A stretch of 64,000 bases of DNA from Amphiura filiformis. Taxonomy: Eukaryota > Echinodermata > Ophiuroidea > Amphilepidida > Amphiuridae. Position 1 is the stretch's first letter, and every line of letters starts with the position of its first letter. The notes beneath the pieces were generated by a model that was given only the letters and a program-made list of their open reading frames with translations, was not told where the DNA came from and did not search any database. The stretch lies in contig NC_092637.1 in assembly GCF_039555335.1 (NCBI RefSeq), forward strand, positions 1,922,001 to 1,986,000, given 5' to 3'. The position numbers and the translations under genes were made by a program. Positions 1 through 10,264 of this stretch are shown piece by piece.

Positions 1-2
1 CC

Positions 3-2729
3 GAAATAACAAACGACGCTATGTTGGGTATGGATTTCATGTATATGTCAAAATGCACCATTGATCCATATAAGGAGCAGTTGAGATTCGGAGACAAGGT
101 TGTGCAATGCAATGTTAAGACATCAAGTACACGCACATTTTGTGCCAAAGTCACCCTCCGTCAGAACATAACAATTCCTCCGGGGCATGAGATGCTCATA
201 CCTGGAAAAATCAATAAGACTCCGGGAATTGAAGGACTCGGAATTCTAGAACCGGGGAGCAGTAAACTTAAAGAAGCTGGAGCTGTGGTAGCAAGAGTGG
301 TTGTAGACCTAGATACAACAAAACCTGATTACATTCCCGTCAGAGTATTCAATCCAACCCTGTCAAACCTAACAGTAAAGAAGAATACAGCAATTGGAAC
401 AGTAAGCCCTGTAGTAGGTTGGGAGACTGTGAACAAGATAGACCGAGAAATGAATAAACAAAAGTCGGAGAGGAATGTACCAGAGCACCTGCAGACGTTG
501 TATGAAGCGAGCGTACAGGAGTTGCCAAAAGAGTACCACGCAGGAGTTGCGGATTTGCTGACGGAGTATCAAGATGTATTTTCAACCGGAGATGGTGATC
601 TTGGGAGAACCGGCATTGTCAAACATCGGATAAACACTGGTAATGCTCCACCAATCCGACAAAAGCCGAGACGACTCGCACCCGCTATGCAAGCAGAAGC
701 TGACAAGCAAGTTAAAGACATGTTGAAGAGAGGGATAATTGAGCCATCCGAGAGCCCTTGGGCCTCTCCGATTGTCTTAGTCACGAAGAAAGATGGCTCC
801 CGGAGATTCTGCTCCGACTATAGATTGCTGAATGAGGTAACTGTTAAAGACTCTTATCCGATTCCCCGGATTGAAGAAACATTAGAATCATTATCCGGAG
901 CGCAGTGGTTTTCAACACTAGACCTCGCCTCCGGATATTGGCAAGTGGAGTTAGATCAAGAAGCTAAGGAAAAATCAGCCTTTGTAGTGCGGGGAGGACT
1001 ATACCAATGGACAGTTATGCCCTTCGGGTTATGTAATGCTCCATCGACTTTTGAAAGGCTCATGGAAAACATAATGGCAGGACTTCAATGGGAAAGTCTT
1101 CTGATCTACTTAGACGATGTGATAGTGTTCGGGAAGACAATAGAAGAAGAGTTAAACAGATTGAGGAGAGTGTTTCAAAAACTCAGACAAGCTAATCTGA
1201 AACTAAAGCCTAAGAAATGTGTGTTATTCCAGAAGAGTGTGCTGTACCTTGGACACGTCGTGTCAAGAGATGGTATTGCTACAGATCCGGAGAAGATCCG
1301 AGTTATCCAGGAATGGGAAACTCCGAAATGCCTCAAAGATGTGCGTGCCTTCCTCGGCTTAGCATCTTACTACAGAAGGTATGTGAAGAGCTTCTGTGAT
1401 ATTGCCAGACCACTAAACCGCTTGACACAGAAGAACATCGCATTCAATTGGACAAATAGTTGCGAAGAGGCTTTCCTTGCATTGAAGCAGTGTTTAACAA
1501 CAAGCCCTGTTTTAGCATATCCTACATACTCCGGCCAATTCACTCTTGACACGGACGCTAGTGCATACGGGATAGGAGCTGTGCTCTCCCAAGAACAGAA
1601 CGGTCAGGAAAAGGTTATTGCTTATGCCAGCAGAACGCTCACGAGAGCTCAAAGGAATTACTGTGTCACACGAAGAGAGCTACTGGCAGTAGTCTTCTTT
1701 GTTCGGTACTTCAGACCGTACTTATATGGCAGACACTTTACGATCCGCACTGACCACGGATCACTCCGTTGGCTTATCAACTTTCGAAATCCGGAGGGTC
1801 AAGTGGCTAGGTGGCTACAGATACTTGGAGAATACGACTATGAAATCATACATCGCGCCGGGAAGAGCCACCAAAACGCCGATTCTCTATCCAGAAAACC
1901 TTGCTCTCAATGTAATAGGAGCGACTCCGAGAGCGAAACCACTACTCCAATAGAGGAGGAGCCGGAGCCAAAGAGAGACATTACAATGTTGAATAAATCG
2001 TGTCAATTTCCCCCGGAGCAAAATAGCGCTCCGAACTCCGGAGAAGGACGACAAGAGAACAACCATCACCCGCAGCAATACGGTGATCATGACTCGACTA
2101 ACACAATCAATGGGAGCCATTCCGGAGCAAGTCCGAGGATAGTACCAAAGAAACAGACATCCAGTAAAGCTGCTCCGAGGAATATCAGTGAACACACGGA
2201 TCAAGTAAGTGCTACCGAGCGATCTGTTTCAGCCAGCTGTAATGACTCAGATCAAGTAGAAAGCTCAGCAGTTCCAAATACGCAGAAGCACGGAACAGCA
2301 TCCGTTAGTAAAAACAGCTCCGGAACAGTGGAATTAACAGACAGTCAAGTAAACCAGACAAGAAAAGTAAGAGCCATATGTCCTGCACCAAAATGGACGA
2401 ATGAAGAAATGAAAAATGCGCAGATCAATGATTCCGATTTGTCATGGCTTTGGACGGCCAAGGAATTAAACAAGAAACCGGAGTATGCAGTAGTATCACC
2501 ATTGTCAAAAGCTGCTAAGGTCTATTATCTAGAATGGGACCGAATAGAGCTGAAAGAAGGTCAATTGTATCGACGATGGGAGTCTAATGATGGTAAAGTC
2601 ATAAAGTGGCAGTTAATTATGCCAGAGAAGTACAAAGAGACTGTGCTTGAAGAATTGCACAACTCCAAAACAGCAGCGCATTTGGGAGTAAAACAAGCTG
2701 AACGACAGGTTCTACTGGTTTGGAATTAG
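3..2729 (+). CDS. pol: Gypsy Pol: protease C-terminus, reverse transcriptase, RNase H, start of integrase
   Basis: The frame is already open at base 3; the first ATG (base 21) is internal. It opens with the retropepsin end motif LGMDF. The RT carries SPWASPIVLVTKKDG, the F(S)TLDLASGYWQ block (catalytic Asp) and YLDDV at 1107-1121. RNase H follows (DTDASAYGIGAVLS, about 1548-1590; TDHGSL near 1755). A serine/proline-rich linker rich in charged residues spans about 1900-2390. The ORF ends just after the two histidines of the integrase HHCC zinc finger (LHNSKTAAHLG, about 2655-2690), where a frameshift brings a TAG at 2727-2729. Enzymes of reverse transcription of element RNA in virus-like particles. 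Apart from the shift no inactivating change was seen. Confidence 0.95.
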   Translation, partial: EITNDAMLGMDFMYMSKCTIDPYKEQLRFGDKVVQCNVKTSSTRTFCAKVTLRQNITIPPGHEMLIPGKINKTPGIEGLGILEPGSSKLKEAGAVVARVVVDLDTTKPDYIPVRVFNPTLSNLTVKKNTAIGTVSPVVGWETVNKIDREMNKQKSERNVPEHLQTLYEASVQELPKEYHAGVADLLTEYQDVFSTGDGDLGRTGIVKHRINTGNAPPIRQKPRRLAPAMQAEADKQVKDMLKRGIIEPSESPWASPIVLVTKKDGSRRFCSDYRLLNEVTVKDSYPIPRIEETLESLSGAQWFSTLDLASGYWQVELDQEAKEKSAFVVRGGLYQWTVMPFGLCNAPSTFERLMENIMAGLQWESLLIYLDDVIVFGKTIEEELNRLRRVFQKLRQANLKLKPKKCVLFQKSVLYLGHVVSRDGIATDPEKIRVIQEWETPKCLKDVRAFLGLASYYRRYVKSFCDIARPLNRLTQKNIAFNWTNSCEEAFLALKQCLTTSPVLAYPTYSGQFTLDTDASAYGIGAVLSQEQNGQEKVIAYASRTLTRAQRNYCVTRRELLAVVFFVRYFRPYLYGRHFTIRTDHGSLRWLINFRNPEGQVARWLQILGEYDYEIIHRAGKSHQNADSLSRKPCSQCNRSDSESETTTPIEEEPEPKRDITMLNKSCQFPPEQNSAPNSGEGRQENNHHPQQYGDHDSTNTINGSHSGASPRIVPKKQTSSKAAPRNISEHTDQVSATERSVSASCNDSDQVESSAVPNTQKHGTASVSKNSSGTVELTDSQVNQTRKVRAICPAPKWTNEEMKNAQINDSDLSWLWTAKELNKKPEYAVVSPLSKAAKVYYLEWDRIELKEGQLYRRWESNDGKVIKWQLIMPEKYKETVLEELHNSKTAAHLGVKQAERQVLLVWN

Positions 2730-3714
2730 CAGTGACATTCGTTCTTGGCTCCGAAAATGTGATATTTGTGCCAAACGGAAATCACCTTCTACAAGAAGAA
2801 AAGCCAAGCTACAACAAGACATAGCAGGACATCCAGGACAGAGAATAGCCATGGATATCCTTGGTCCACTTCCCGTAACTCCAAAAGGTAATCGTTACAT
2901 TCTTGTTGTCGGAGACTACTTTTCCAAATGGGTGGACGCATATCCTATACCGGATCAGGAAGCAGTCACCTGTGCCAATAAGTTAACACATGAGTGGATA
3001 TGTCGGCACGGATGTCCGAGAATTCTTCACAGTGACCAAGGGAGAAACTTTGAAAGCAAAGTTATGGCAGAGGTATGTTCATTGCTTGGAATAGACAAAA
3101 CACGGACTACTCCACTGAACCCCAAGTCAGATGGCTTCATAGAACGATTCAACAGAACTATGCTGAATACGATTGCAGTCCTGTTGGATCCACAGAAGCA
3201 CCAACAGGATTGGGAAGAAGTTTTACCTTTCGCTCTTATGGCATACAGAAGCTCCGTGCAGGAATCAACCTCTGAAACACCACATGCTATGTTGTATGGA
3301 ATGGAGATGGAACTCCCGATAGACTTAGCATCAACTCCGGTCGAGGCAGAAACAGATAGAGTGTTGAAGACGGACTATGCTCAAGAAATGCGAAACAATT
3401 TAAGAGCTGTACACGACCGAGCTAGAGAAAACCTACAACAAGCAGCGAAGAGACAGAAAAGGAACTATGACAGAGGTATCATAACACAGCCAATTCAAGT
3501 AGAGTCATTTGTATGGCTACATCAGGAAGTAAGGAAGAAAGGACGATGTCCAAAGCTCCAATTCAAGTGGGATGGACCCTACTTAGTTACAACTAAGTTG
3601 TCTGATGTTGTATACAGAATACAGAAATCGCCACAGTCGAAGCCCAAAGTTGTTCACTTTGACAGACTCAAGCCATACGTAGGTGAACAATTAAGAAACT
3701 GGTTGAAAAATTAA
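2710..3714 (+). CDS. pol: Gypsy Pol continued: integrase catalytic core and GPY/F module (frame-shifted)
   Basis: From about 2710 the coding frame continues one frame over. The Cys pair of the HHCC finger is CDIC near 2758-2769. The DDE core follows: Asp in VVGDYFSKW, Asp in LHSDQGRNFE and Glu in GFIERFNR, all in place. The C-terminal module shows KWDGPYLVT, the GPY/F signature of Ty3/Gypsy integrases, ending NWLKN. The first ATG of this frame is at 2851, but the domain clearly begins before it, so the ATG is not a real start. Integrase joins element cDNA to host DNA. The break with the upstream frame is most simply a 1-bp indel near 2709; a programmed shift there is unlikely because it lies inside the zinc finger. 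Confidence 0.93.
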   Translation, partial: FYWFGISSDIRSWLRKCDICAKRKSPSTRRKAKLQQDIAGHPGQRIAMDILGPLPVTPKGNRYILVVGDYFSKWVDAYPIPDQEAVTCANKLTHEWICRHGCPRILHSDQGRNFESKVMAEVCSLLGIDKTRTTPLNPKSDGFIERFNRTMLNTIAVLLDPQKHQQDWEEVLPFALMAYRSSVQESTSETPHAMLYGMEMELPIDLASTPVEAETDRVLKTDYAQEMRNNLRAVHDRARENLQQAAKRQKRNYDRGIITQPIQVESFVWLHQEVRKKGRCPKLQFKWDGPYLVTTKLSDVVYRIQKSPQSKPKVVHFDRLKPYVGEQLRNWLKN

Positions 3715-4659
3715 ACAAAAAATGTGAATTTCAGGCTCCGGCGCTCAGATATATTCAGCTCCGGAAATCCGGCGCACAGTTACTCCAAGATATTAATGAC
3801 TCATATGCTCCAGCGCTCAAATTATTTTAGGCTCCGGAAATCCGGCGCATAACTCAGTGGCTCCGAGATATGCTGGGGATGTCACCAGAGAAGAAAGCGC
3901 GTAAGTCCAAGACTCCGGCATCATTCACTACTACTACCAAGGGAGGTACCGGGAGCCCCGGAGCATCAGGACTTCTCCCAATGAGTCATCTTGCAGATGT
4001 TGGAGGGCGCAGAGGAAAACTGGTGCGAATTACAGAGACCATCACCAGAGAGTATACTTTTGAGTAAAACATTGAACTGAAACCATGCATCTAGAGCTCC
4101 CAAAATTATGTATTACAGTAATTCATGTCATAATTGAGTGCCGCTGATATATTTAAATTGTGTTCATTTCCATTTTGTCCATTCCATTCATCTCATTTAT
4201 CATCCGTCCACATATCACTACATACATTTTTTCATCCCCATCTACACCTTTCTAATCCATAACATTGTGTAATTTTACAATGTTCTAATAACACTTGATC
4301 ATTGCAATAATTGGTACAAAAACAAACTCCGGAATTTCGGAGTCAGTTAGCGCGATTATAATGTGTAGCCTGTATGCGTACCAAAAATATTTTAGCATGT
4401 TTAAAACAGGGTAAAGATGTACAAATGATGTATTTATATAGCATATGTTATGATAACATATTACTGCATGCTGCTCTGTGCATGACTTATCATGATTGTA
4501 TAGAAGTTACAATGTACAGATGTACAGTGTTTCATGTTGTTGTATTATTTTGTAAAGTACTTATAGGAGCATGGCCATGCATTTTGTGTACACAACTAAT
4601 CAGGTTGATTTTGTATGATATGATTGTTTTAAATGATAATAGGATACATTGTTTGCTCC

Positions 4660-4830
4660 GGATGGAGATTCGTCGGATCGGAGGGGGAGTCTACCGGTGA
4701 GTGGTATGTGCACTAGCGAGGAGCGTTAGCCTGTCATAGATGTACGATCTATGATGACTCCTCCTGTGTTCTTGCTCCTCACTGGCCGGCTCTTTCTTTG
4801 ATGTGATGACTCCGTGAGGGAGTAAATGGT
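4660..4830 (+). repeat. Hairpin module A in Gypsy 3' tract
   Basis: Nested complementary arms: CCGGTGAG with CTCACTGG, GAGGAGC with GCTCCTC, and TCATAGAT with ATCTATGA around a 5-base loop. Layout and several words recur in module B about 600 bp downstream. Confidence 0.55.
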
Positions 4831-5264
4831 TACTCCTATTATTTGTGTGTAAACTAAATACACATTTAATCGTGGCAGTAAAACATTATGTTATGATAAT
4901 TGGTATTAATAACCAGTGATAATGTTTTGTACCGGAGTAATGATACAGTTTCTTTTAAAGGCGACTCCGGATCCCGGCTCCGGATTTCTAACTTTCATGT
5001 CATTAAGGTTACCAGCATATAATATACATGCTGTAAAGTTATTTAGAATTGCTTTGTTTAACAATTCAGTGTCACAAAGCATGGCAACAAGTAAGCCCGC
5101 AAGTAAGTTTAAAGTGGATTATAATATGTTTTGGATATGCCAAATTACTTGTTGGATATATTTTGGGAAATTCAGTTAATTCTCCCACATATTTTTATAT
5201 GTTATAAAGTGTTGAAGAGTATCTTTTAAATATAAAGATGATAGTTTTTACGGAAACATCATTT

Positions 5265-5440
5265 ACTCCGGATTTTGGACCCGGCGGAGCAGCGATTGAA
5301 TCCGAGAGCAATATGTATGAGCACCGGTGAGGGTAATGCACGATCATGGTTGATCGTTCCATGTTCGTATCCTCCCGTATTGCTCTTGCATGCCGTTGTC
5401 TGGTTCTTTTGGTGATCCCCGCTCCGAGTAGGCGTAAGTG
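5265..5440 (+). repeat. Hairpin module B in Gypsy 3' tract
   Basis: Outer arms AGAGCAATA / TATTGCTCT and inner arms ACGATCA / TGATCGT around TGGT. It shares CCGGTGAG, a CTCC-rich tract and a TGGTTCTTT-like word with module A, so it is probably a diverged duplicate. Confidence 0.5.
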
Positions 5441-5629
5441 ATCGATCCTTCCTGAGTCGGAACGATTCAGTTGCGTGTGATTTGATCAGCTCTGAAATAC
5501 AATCACCGCCCATTTTCCGCCCAGGCCGACTATGTACGATCCGGGACGTATCGGTTTGGGGAGGGGAGTGTGTGGCGGAAATGGATGTCGACGATAGAGG
5601 GCCTCCTTCAGTCACGTGGTTTCATTGGC

Positions 5630-5637
5630 TATATAAG
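5630..5637 (+). promoter_or_regulatory. LTR TATA box
   Basis: TATATAAG 61 bp into the LTR, preceded by ATTGGCT (an inverted CCAAT-like word at about 5624). Expected to direct RNA polymerase II initiation about 30 bp downstream. Confidence 0.7.
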
Positions 5638-5787
5638 CGGGGTGCAATAGCACTCTGGGCCAGTCTGTCTGTAGCCGTAAGTGTGGTTGGTCGATGACTG
5701 GTCAATTAGCTCTCCCTCTCTTCTAAGCATCCAAGCCGCCGCTCTCCGCTCCTGATTCCACTCCGAACTTGGATCAGCCCGAAGCCC

Positions 5788-5793
5788 AATAAA
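5788..5793 (+). terminator. LTR polyadenylation signal AATAAA
   Basis: AATAAA followed within 50 bp by a GT-rich stretch (GTGAGTGTGAGAGTG), the usual cleavage/polyadenylation arrangement that would define the R/U5 border. Confidence 0.7.
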
Positions 5794-6268
5794 GGTGTTG
5801 AGCCAATTGATCTCATATCTGTGAGTGTGAGAGTGTTTCCTTTGCCAGTGTCAGGTACGATATGTTTCGTACACCTACTACATCATAGGCCTTACTTCGC
5901 TACCATATATACCGAAGGCCGGTTCCGCTACAATTCATTCATCTTTATTTCATTCAAATATAAAATATAACAGCACAACAATTAAACACATACATTGAAT
6001 GAGGACGTTCTCGGAAGGCCGGATGGCCTGTATTAAGAACCCCCCTGTCCTAACAACAACAAAAAGTTTCAAAATAACAACAACAACAAAATATACCGCA
6101 AAATGTCAATACACAACCCATCCACCCTCATTTACCCTAACAAAAACAAAAAAAAAAAGCCTGTTTTGTGATCAAGAATATGCAAAAAAATACTACATTA
6201 ACTATATTACAGATAATACGATACACAATTAAATTACTTTAAGCCGTACAAGGAAATTAGATAAAATA

Positions 6269-6631
6269 CTAAATGTAATTAAGAATAATATTATCTTTCA
6301 CTTTGGTTTTGAAATGCTTGATCGTCTTTATATTCTTTATATGTTTCTCAAGTGAATTCCACTTAATTGGGCCCGCTGTTTTTAAGGTTTTATGAGCGAA
6401 ATTCGTTTTAGATTTAGGAACCTGGTAATCTTCATTATTTCTCGTGTGGTACTTGTGCAGAGTACTCTGCCTTACAAAATACTTTTGAAATGCTTCTGGA
6501 AGTTGATTTGTAAATTGTTTATACATAAAAGTACTTAATTCAAGATCATAGGTATCGTAGACATTAAGTACTTTATAGTTCTGAAACAGAGGAGCGGAAT
6601 GACTTAGGTAATGACTATTATTTTGATACAA
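6269..6631 (-). pseudogene. LINE ORF2 C-terminal part, second frame
   Basis: About 115 residues continuing the preceding RT fragment after a frameshift near 6620. It contains the usual LINE tail pattern with AGPIKWNSL and a short stretch before the stop. No zinc finger is visible. Confidence 0.75.
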
Positions 6632-7748
6632 TTCGAAGTGCCCTCTTTTGCAGCTTGAAAAGTTTATCTAAGTATGTTTTACAAGTGCTGCCCCATGCTA
6701 TAATACCGTAATTAACATAAGGAAGTATCAGTGTACAATATAATGAATATAAAATATGCTCAGGTACGAAATGTTTAATTTTGTTAATGATTCCTATACC
6801 CTTAGACATGTTTTTTGCAATGTTATCGATATGATTTTTCCATGTCAGGTTCTCGTCAATAGTTACTCCAAGAAATTTTGTATTTTTAACTCTTTCCAAA
6901 TTCGTGTTATCCAATACAATGTTAACACTATCATTATAAATACATGTTTTACGACTTGTACCGAGTAGCATGTAATTTGTCTTGCTTGCATTTACAGACA
7001 GCTTATTTGCTTTAAACCAATTATTGACCTCTTCTAGTTCCTTGTTAATGAGGTCAAATTTAGATATAATATCTGGGTGTGAATAGGTAATAGTAGTGTC
7101 GTCTGCAAACAAAACAAATTCTAGAACAGAGATAGTATTTACAATATCATTAACATACAGTATGAATAGTAATGGGCCTAAAATCGACCCCTGAGGTACA
7201 CCACACGAAATGCTCATATAGCTAGATTTACATGAATTGTAATATACATATTGTTTCCTATTGTACAAATAATCTGTAAACCAATTTAATACATTTCCCC
7301 GGAACCCATAATACTCTAACTTGTATAACAAAATGCTGTGATCAATTGTGTCGAAGGCTTTAGACAAATCTAAAAATATTCCTGCTGTAGTTTCATTATT
7401 TTCAACTGAAGTACTGATTTTATCAACTAATTCCAAAATTGCCATATACGCAGAATGATTAGACCTAAAACCAAATTGTTTTTCATTTAAAATATTGTAT
7501 TTATTAATGTAATTCATGCATCTGTTGAATACTAGTCTTTCAAGAATCTTTGAAAAACATGGAAGAACAGAGACAGGTCGATAGTTGGAGAACACGTCAT
7601 GACTATTCTTCTTATAGATAGGGATTACTTTTGCAATCTTCAATTCTTCAAAAATTACAGTGAGAGGTATTGATATTTCATTTGCTATCCTTTTGACAAC
7701 AAAATTGCCTATATCATCATGACCGGCACTTATCACACTAATATACAC
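6618..7748 (-). pseudogene. LINE reverse transcriptase fragment
   Basis: 376 codons with RT blocks in order: [50 protein letters not shown] (catalytic Asp pair), then [16 protein letters not shown]. This is the layout of Jockey/CR1-group LINE RTs. Compared with relatives, a block of roughly a dozen residues is absent just before KIAKVIP, so the fragment has an internal deletion near its 5' end. The frame breaks near 6620, where the C-terminal part continues in another frame. Not expected to be active. Confidence 0.88.
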
Positions 7749-7750
7749 AA

Positions 7751-8150
7751 ATATAGTTTAGCTATTTTAAACCTAGATTTTTTATCGAATTTTTCATATA
7801 TTTCCGCATTTTTTGTGGTAATTTTTATTCTAAAAACTGTATATTTGTGTGCAAATTGAGGGCGCTATTTACATATATTCATTAAATTTAGCCTAATAAT
7901 GAGTTACTGCTTTCATTTCATGGTACAAAGTAGCTTGAAAATGTCCTTGCTTTGTGTTACTCACTTTTACGATGTTTTAATGCCATTATACAAGTGTATA
8001 CCCCTTATAATGGTGCAAATAAGATTTGAGATATATAAGCGCCATCAGTGTTCAACTTTGCTTTAAAATGAATACAGTTCGGCATGCCATCAAACAACCG
8101 TGCGGCACAAAGGAGCAAGATGTGTGAAACAGGCCTATACGCTAATAATG
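7751..8150. other. Unassigned AT-rich spacer
   Basis: No gene, clear repeat arms or RNA gene could be recognised between the LINE and the next inverted-repeat element. Confidence 0.4.
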
Positions 8151-9077
8151 TAATAAACATATCAAAAAAAGTAACTAACCCCCCTTAAACAATGGCCGTT
8201 ATTCAAAAAGGGACTATTGTATTGCAAATCTGAAAAATGCGTTGGAAGCAGAATTTATTTCTGCGCATTTTGACACCTCATTTGATACGATAGCTAAGAA
8301 AACAATAAAACACCGGTCAATTTAATGTAGTGAGGTCCGGATTTGAAAGTTGCACTTACATACAAATTTTTACAACACAAAAACACTCAGATATCATTAC
8401 ACAGATTTTGTTCCATTACACTGAATGCAAAATCAATAGAATTTACTGCAACTTTCAGATCTTGAGCTACATTGATTTAAATGTATGCTGTGCACAGGGG
8501 TTGATGTACATAGACCGCTCGATCACTTGTTCAAAAAAGTTCAAAAAAAGATAACTAAGTCGAAGCCAACCAATTTGCATGTACTATATGAAAGATAATT
8601 GTACAAGGATTACTTAGCGACTTCAAAATTTGAAGAAAAAATTCGCCTTCGGCTTAAAAATCCGGAAAAACTTGAAAATTTATGAAAATTCAGCTCAAAA
8701 TCCAAGATGGCGGCCGTAAAGTGAAAATTTTCAGAAGAAGAAAACTAAATCGAAGCCAAGCCATTAACATGTCTCACATGATAGGTAATTGCATACAGAT
8801 TAATTGGGGACTTTAAAAAATGAAGAAAAAATTGGTCTTTGGTTTCAAAATACACAAAAAGGCAAAAATCCAAAATGGCGGATATGCGAACAAATGATCA
8901 GGGCCAACACCTGTGTGTGACGTCAATATTTAGTCAATTGCTACAAATGAGGTGTCAAAATGTGCAGAAGTAAATTTTGCTTCCAATGCATTTTACAGAT
9001 TTGTAATACAATCACCCGTTTTTGAATAATGGTCATTATTTAAGGGGGGTCAGTTACTTTTTTTGAGATGTTTATAT
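8151..9077. mobile_element. Inverted-repeat DNA element with about 130-bp termini
   Basis: The ends are long imperfect inverted repeats (8151-8285 and 8945-9077). They begin near AAACATATCAAAAAAAGTAA and contain ACCCCCCTTAAA. The core holds a diverged direct repeat of about 200 bp (8540-8700 and 8735-8880), each with GAAGCCAA and AAAATCCAARATGGCGG. No coding capacity: a non-autonomous (MITE/foldback) element. Confidence 0.8.
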
Positions 9078-9489
9078 ACGCCCACGGCTGAGAAACAGAG
9101 GACGACATGGCAAGGCAGGTATATATTATCAACAAAAGTTAGGGTAAATAGAATAACACTTACCGCAATTCTATTCCGGGAATTCTATTATTCTTTCACT
9201 GATCTTCTAATACTATTACTTTTCAATTTGTAAAATAATAACGATTTCTCGTTTGATTAAATCAGCATGATTTCCTCCTCGATGAGATTGAAAGATTATT
9301 AAAAATCCTAACCGAATAGGGACAAAAAGCTCAAGGTTTTCTTTATCTACATATCTAGCATAATTTATTGGTGGCATCACAAAAAGTAAATACCCCGCTT
9401 TGTTAGGAGACAATAACTCAAAATTTAAAAGCAATGTTACGGAGCCCCCCTCCCAATAATATTGGTGGGGGTCTGTACCCTAAGCCCCT
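9078..9489. other. Unassigned spacer
   Basis: No supported gene. It contains the short palindrome CCAATAATATTGG near 9452 and C/G-rich edges. Confidence 0.35.
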
Positions 9490-9790
9490 CATAGGTACCT
9501 CAAGTTGGTGCTACATGCATCTCAATTTGATAGTGCCAGTCAAACACCTTTTAAACCAATCAATTATCCTATTGTTGAAGAGGATAATAAGTTTCTACCT
9601 ATGTTTATAGAATTCTTAAATAGCTCTAGTCTTTGTTTGGTTTGGCTAAATCCTATTCAAGTGGTGGGTTACAAAGCATTGTATTTTGTCTACGTATGTA
9701 TAACCAACAATTAACAATTAGAGGACATTCCTGAACCTCGTTGACTTGGGGATGATTTGAAATGACCGCCAATCAGGACTGATATTTATT
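9490..9790 (+). repeat. Partial copy of the TATGTGACC element
   Basis: In reverse orientation it matches the interior of the complete element at 22962-23384, including the strings around ATTATCCTATTGTTG and GACATTCCTGAACCTCGTTG. Its own terminal repeats are degraded. Confidence 0.7.
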
Positions 9791-10264
9791 ACTAGCTTTG
9801 TTCAAGGCCTTCAAGATTTCCTCCATGCTTGAACTATTTTTGGGCTCGCAAAGTCAGTGGCGGATATATGTTCTATATTTGGCAACTTATGAATATTTAA
9901 CATTCAACTAATATAATATCCATGGTGACTTCGTCAATTCGCATCTGATCAGCTGTTTTAGAGAGTCCCGGGCAGAGAGTTCGATGTCCATGCTCTATTT
10001 TATTATTATTGAAGTAAGGAGTGGCATTTTTCCACCATATTACTCATTCGTCGAAATATAGTTTGCTATTTTGGCTGCCGCATGCCGATAAGTTGGGCAT
10101 CGCAGATTTTAATCACCGACAACCCGAGTTCGATTGTTCAACTTGCGCATGATTATATAAGCAGCCGCAGTCTGTGGCCCTCATATCATGGGCTTGGCGA
10201 GCCCAAAAGTAACGATAGGATTCAAGTGCTGGTCATGAGGGAGGAAACTTGAACAAGGCTAATT
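9791..10264. mobile_element. Foldback element with tRNA-like internal words
   Basis: Imperfect inverted ends at 9791-9858 and 10185-10264 share TTGTTCAAG, TTTCCTCC and TTTTGGGCTCG. The interior holds two words resembling a tRNA B box (GAGTTCGATGTCC near 9978; GAGTTCGATTGTTC near 10126) and a plausible tRNA-like stretch before the second. A SINE inside or fused to a foldback element is possible but unproven. Confidence 0.45.

Larger units (their letters stand above)
3715..5568 (+). other. Long 3' non-coding tract of the Gypsy element
   Basis: Between the integrase stop and the polypurine tract. No env-like product is recognisable; ORFs at 3870-4067 (65 aa) and 4374-4700 (108 aa) match nothing I know. 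The tract is marked by scattered CTCCGGA-type words; a unit containing GCTCCGGAAATCCGGCGC occurs near 3760 and 3830. It also holds two hairpin-rich modules (listed separately). Confidence 0.6.
1..5932 (+). mobile_element. Ty3/Gypsy LTR retrotransposon, 5' end outside window
   Basis: Domain order protease-RT-RNase H-integrase is that of Ty3/Gypsy (Metaviridae-type) elements. The 5' LTR, gag and most of protease lie before base 1. After integrase come about 1.85 kb without a recognisable env gene, a polypurine tract at 5558-5568 and a 3' LTR at 5569-5932. The pol reading frame is broken once near 2709, so this copy is probably non-autonomous, although the rest of pol is remarkably intact, which suggests a young insertion. 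It abuts the 3' end of an opposite-strand LINE. Confidence 0.93.
5569..5932 (+). mobile_element. 3' LTR of the Gypsy element
   Basis: Starts right after the purine tract GGGGAGGGGAG (5558-5568) with TGTGTGGCGGAA and ends TTCCGCTACA, giving the TG...CA ends and a short imperfect terminal inverted repeat. It is 364 bp long. Inside are a TATA box and an AATAAA, in the order expected for U3-R-U5. The partner LTR is outside the window, so the boundary rests on these internal signs. Confidence 0.78.
5933..7750 (-). mobile_element. 5'-truncated non-LTR retrotransposon (LINE)
   Basis: Minus-strand LINE whose 3' UTR holds AATAAAGATGAATGAAT directly against the LTR end at 5932. The coding part ends near 6269 and the copy is cut at its 5' side near 7750, the usual result of incomplete target-primed reverse transcription. 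Only RT and C-terminal parts remain; the endonuclease is missing. Confidence 0.85.

Noticed and set aside
2700-2715. Programmed ribosomal frameshift in Gypsy pol
   Set aside because: The position is inside the integrase zinc finger rather than at the gag-pol border, and no slippery heptamer is evident; a mutation is simpler.
4374-4700. 108-aa ORF as an env-like protein of the Gypsy element
   Set aside because: No signal peptide followed by a coherent ectodomain, no glycosylation pattern or fusion motif, and the text is low-complexity AT-rich.
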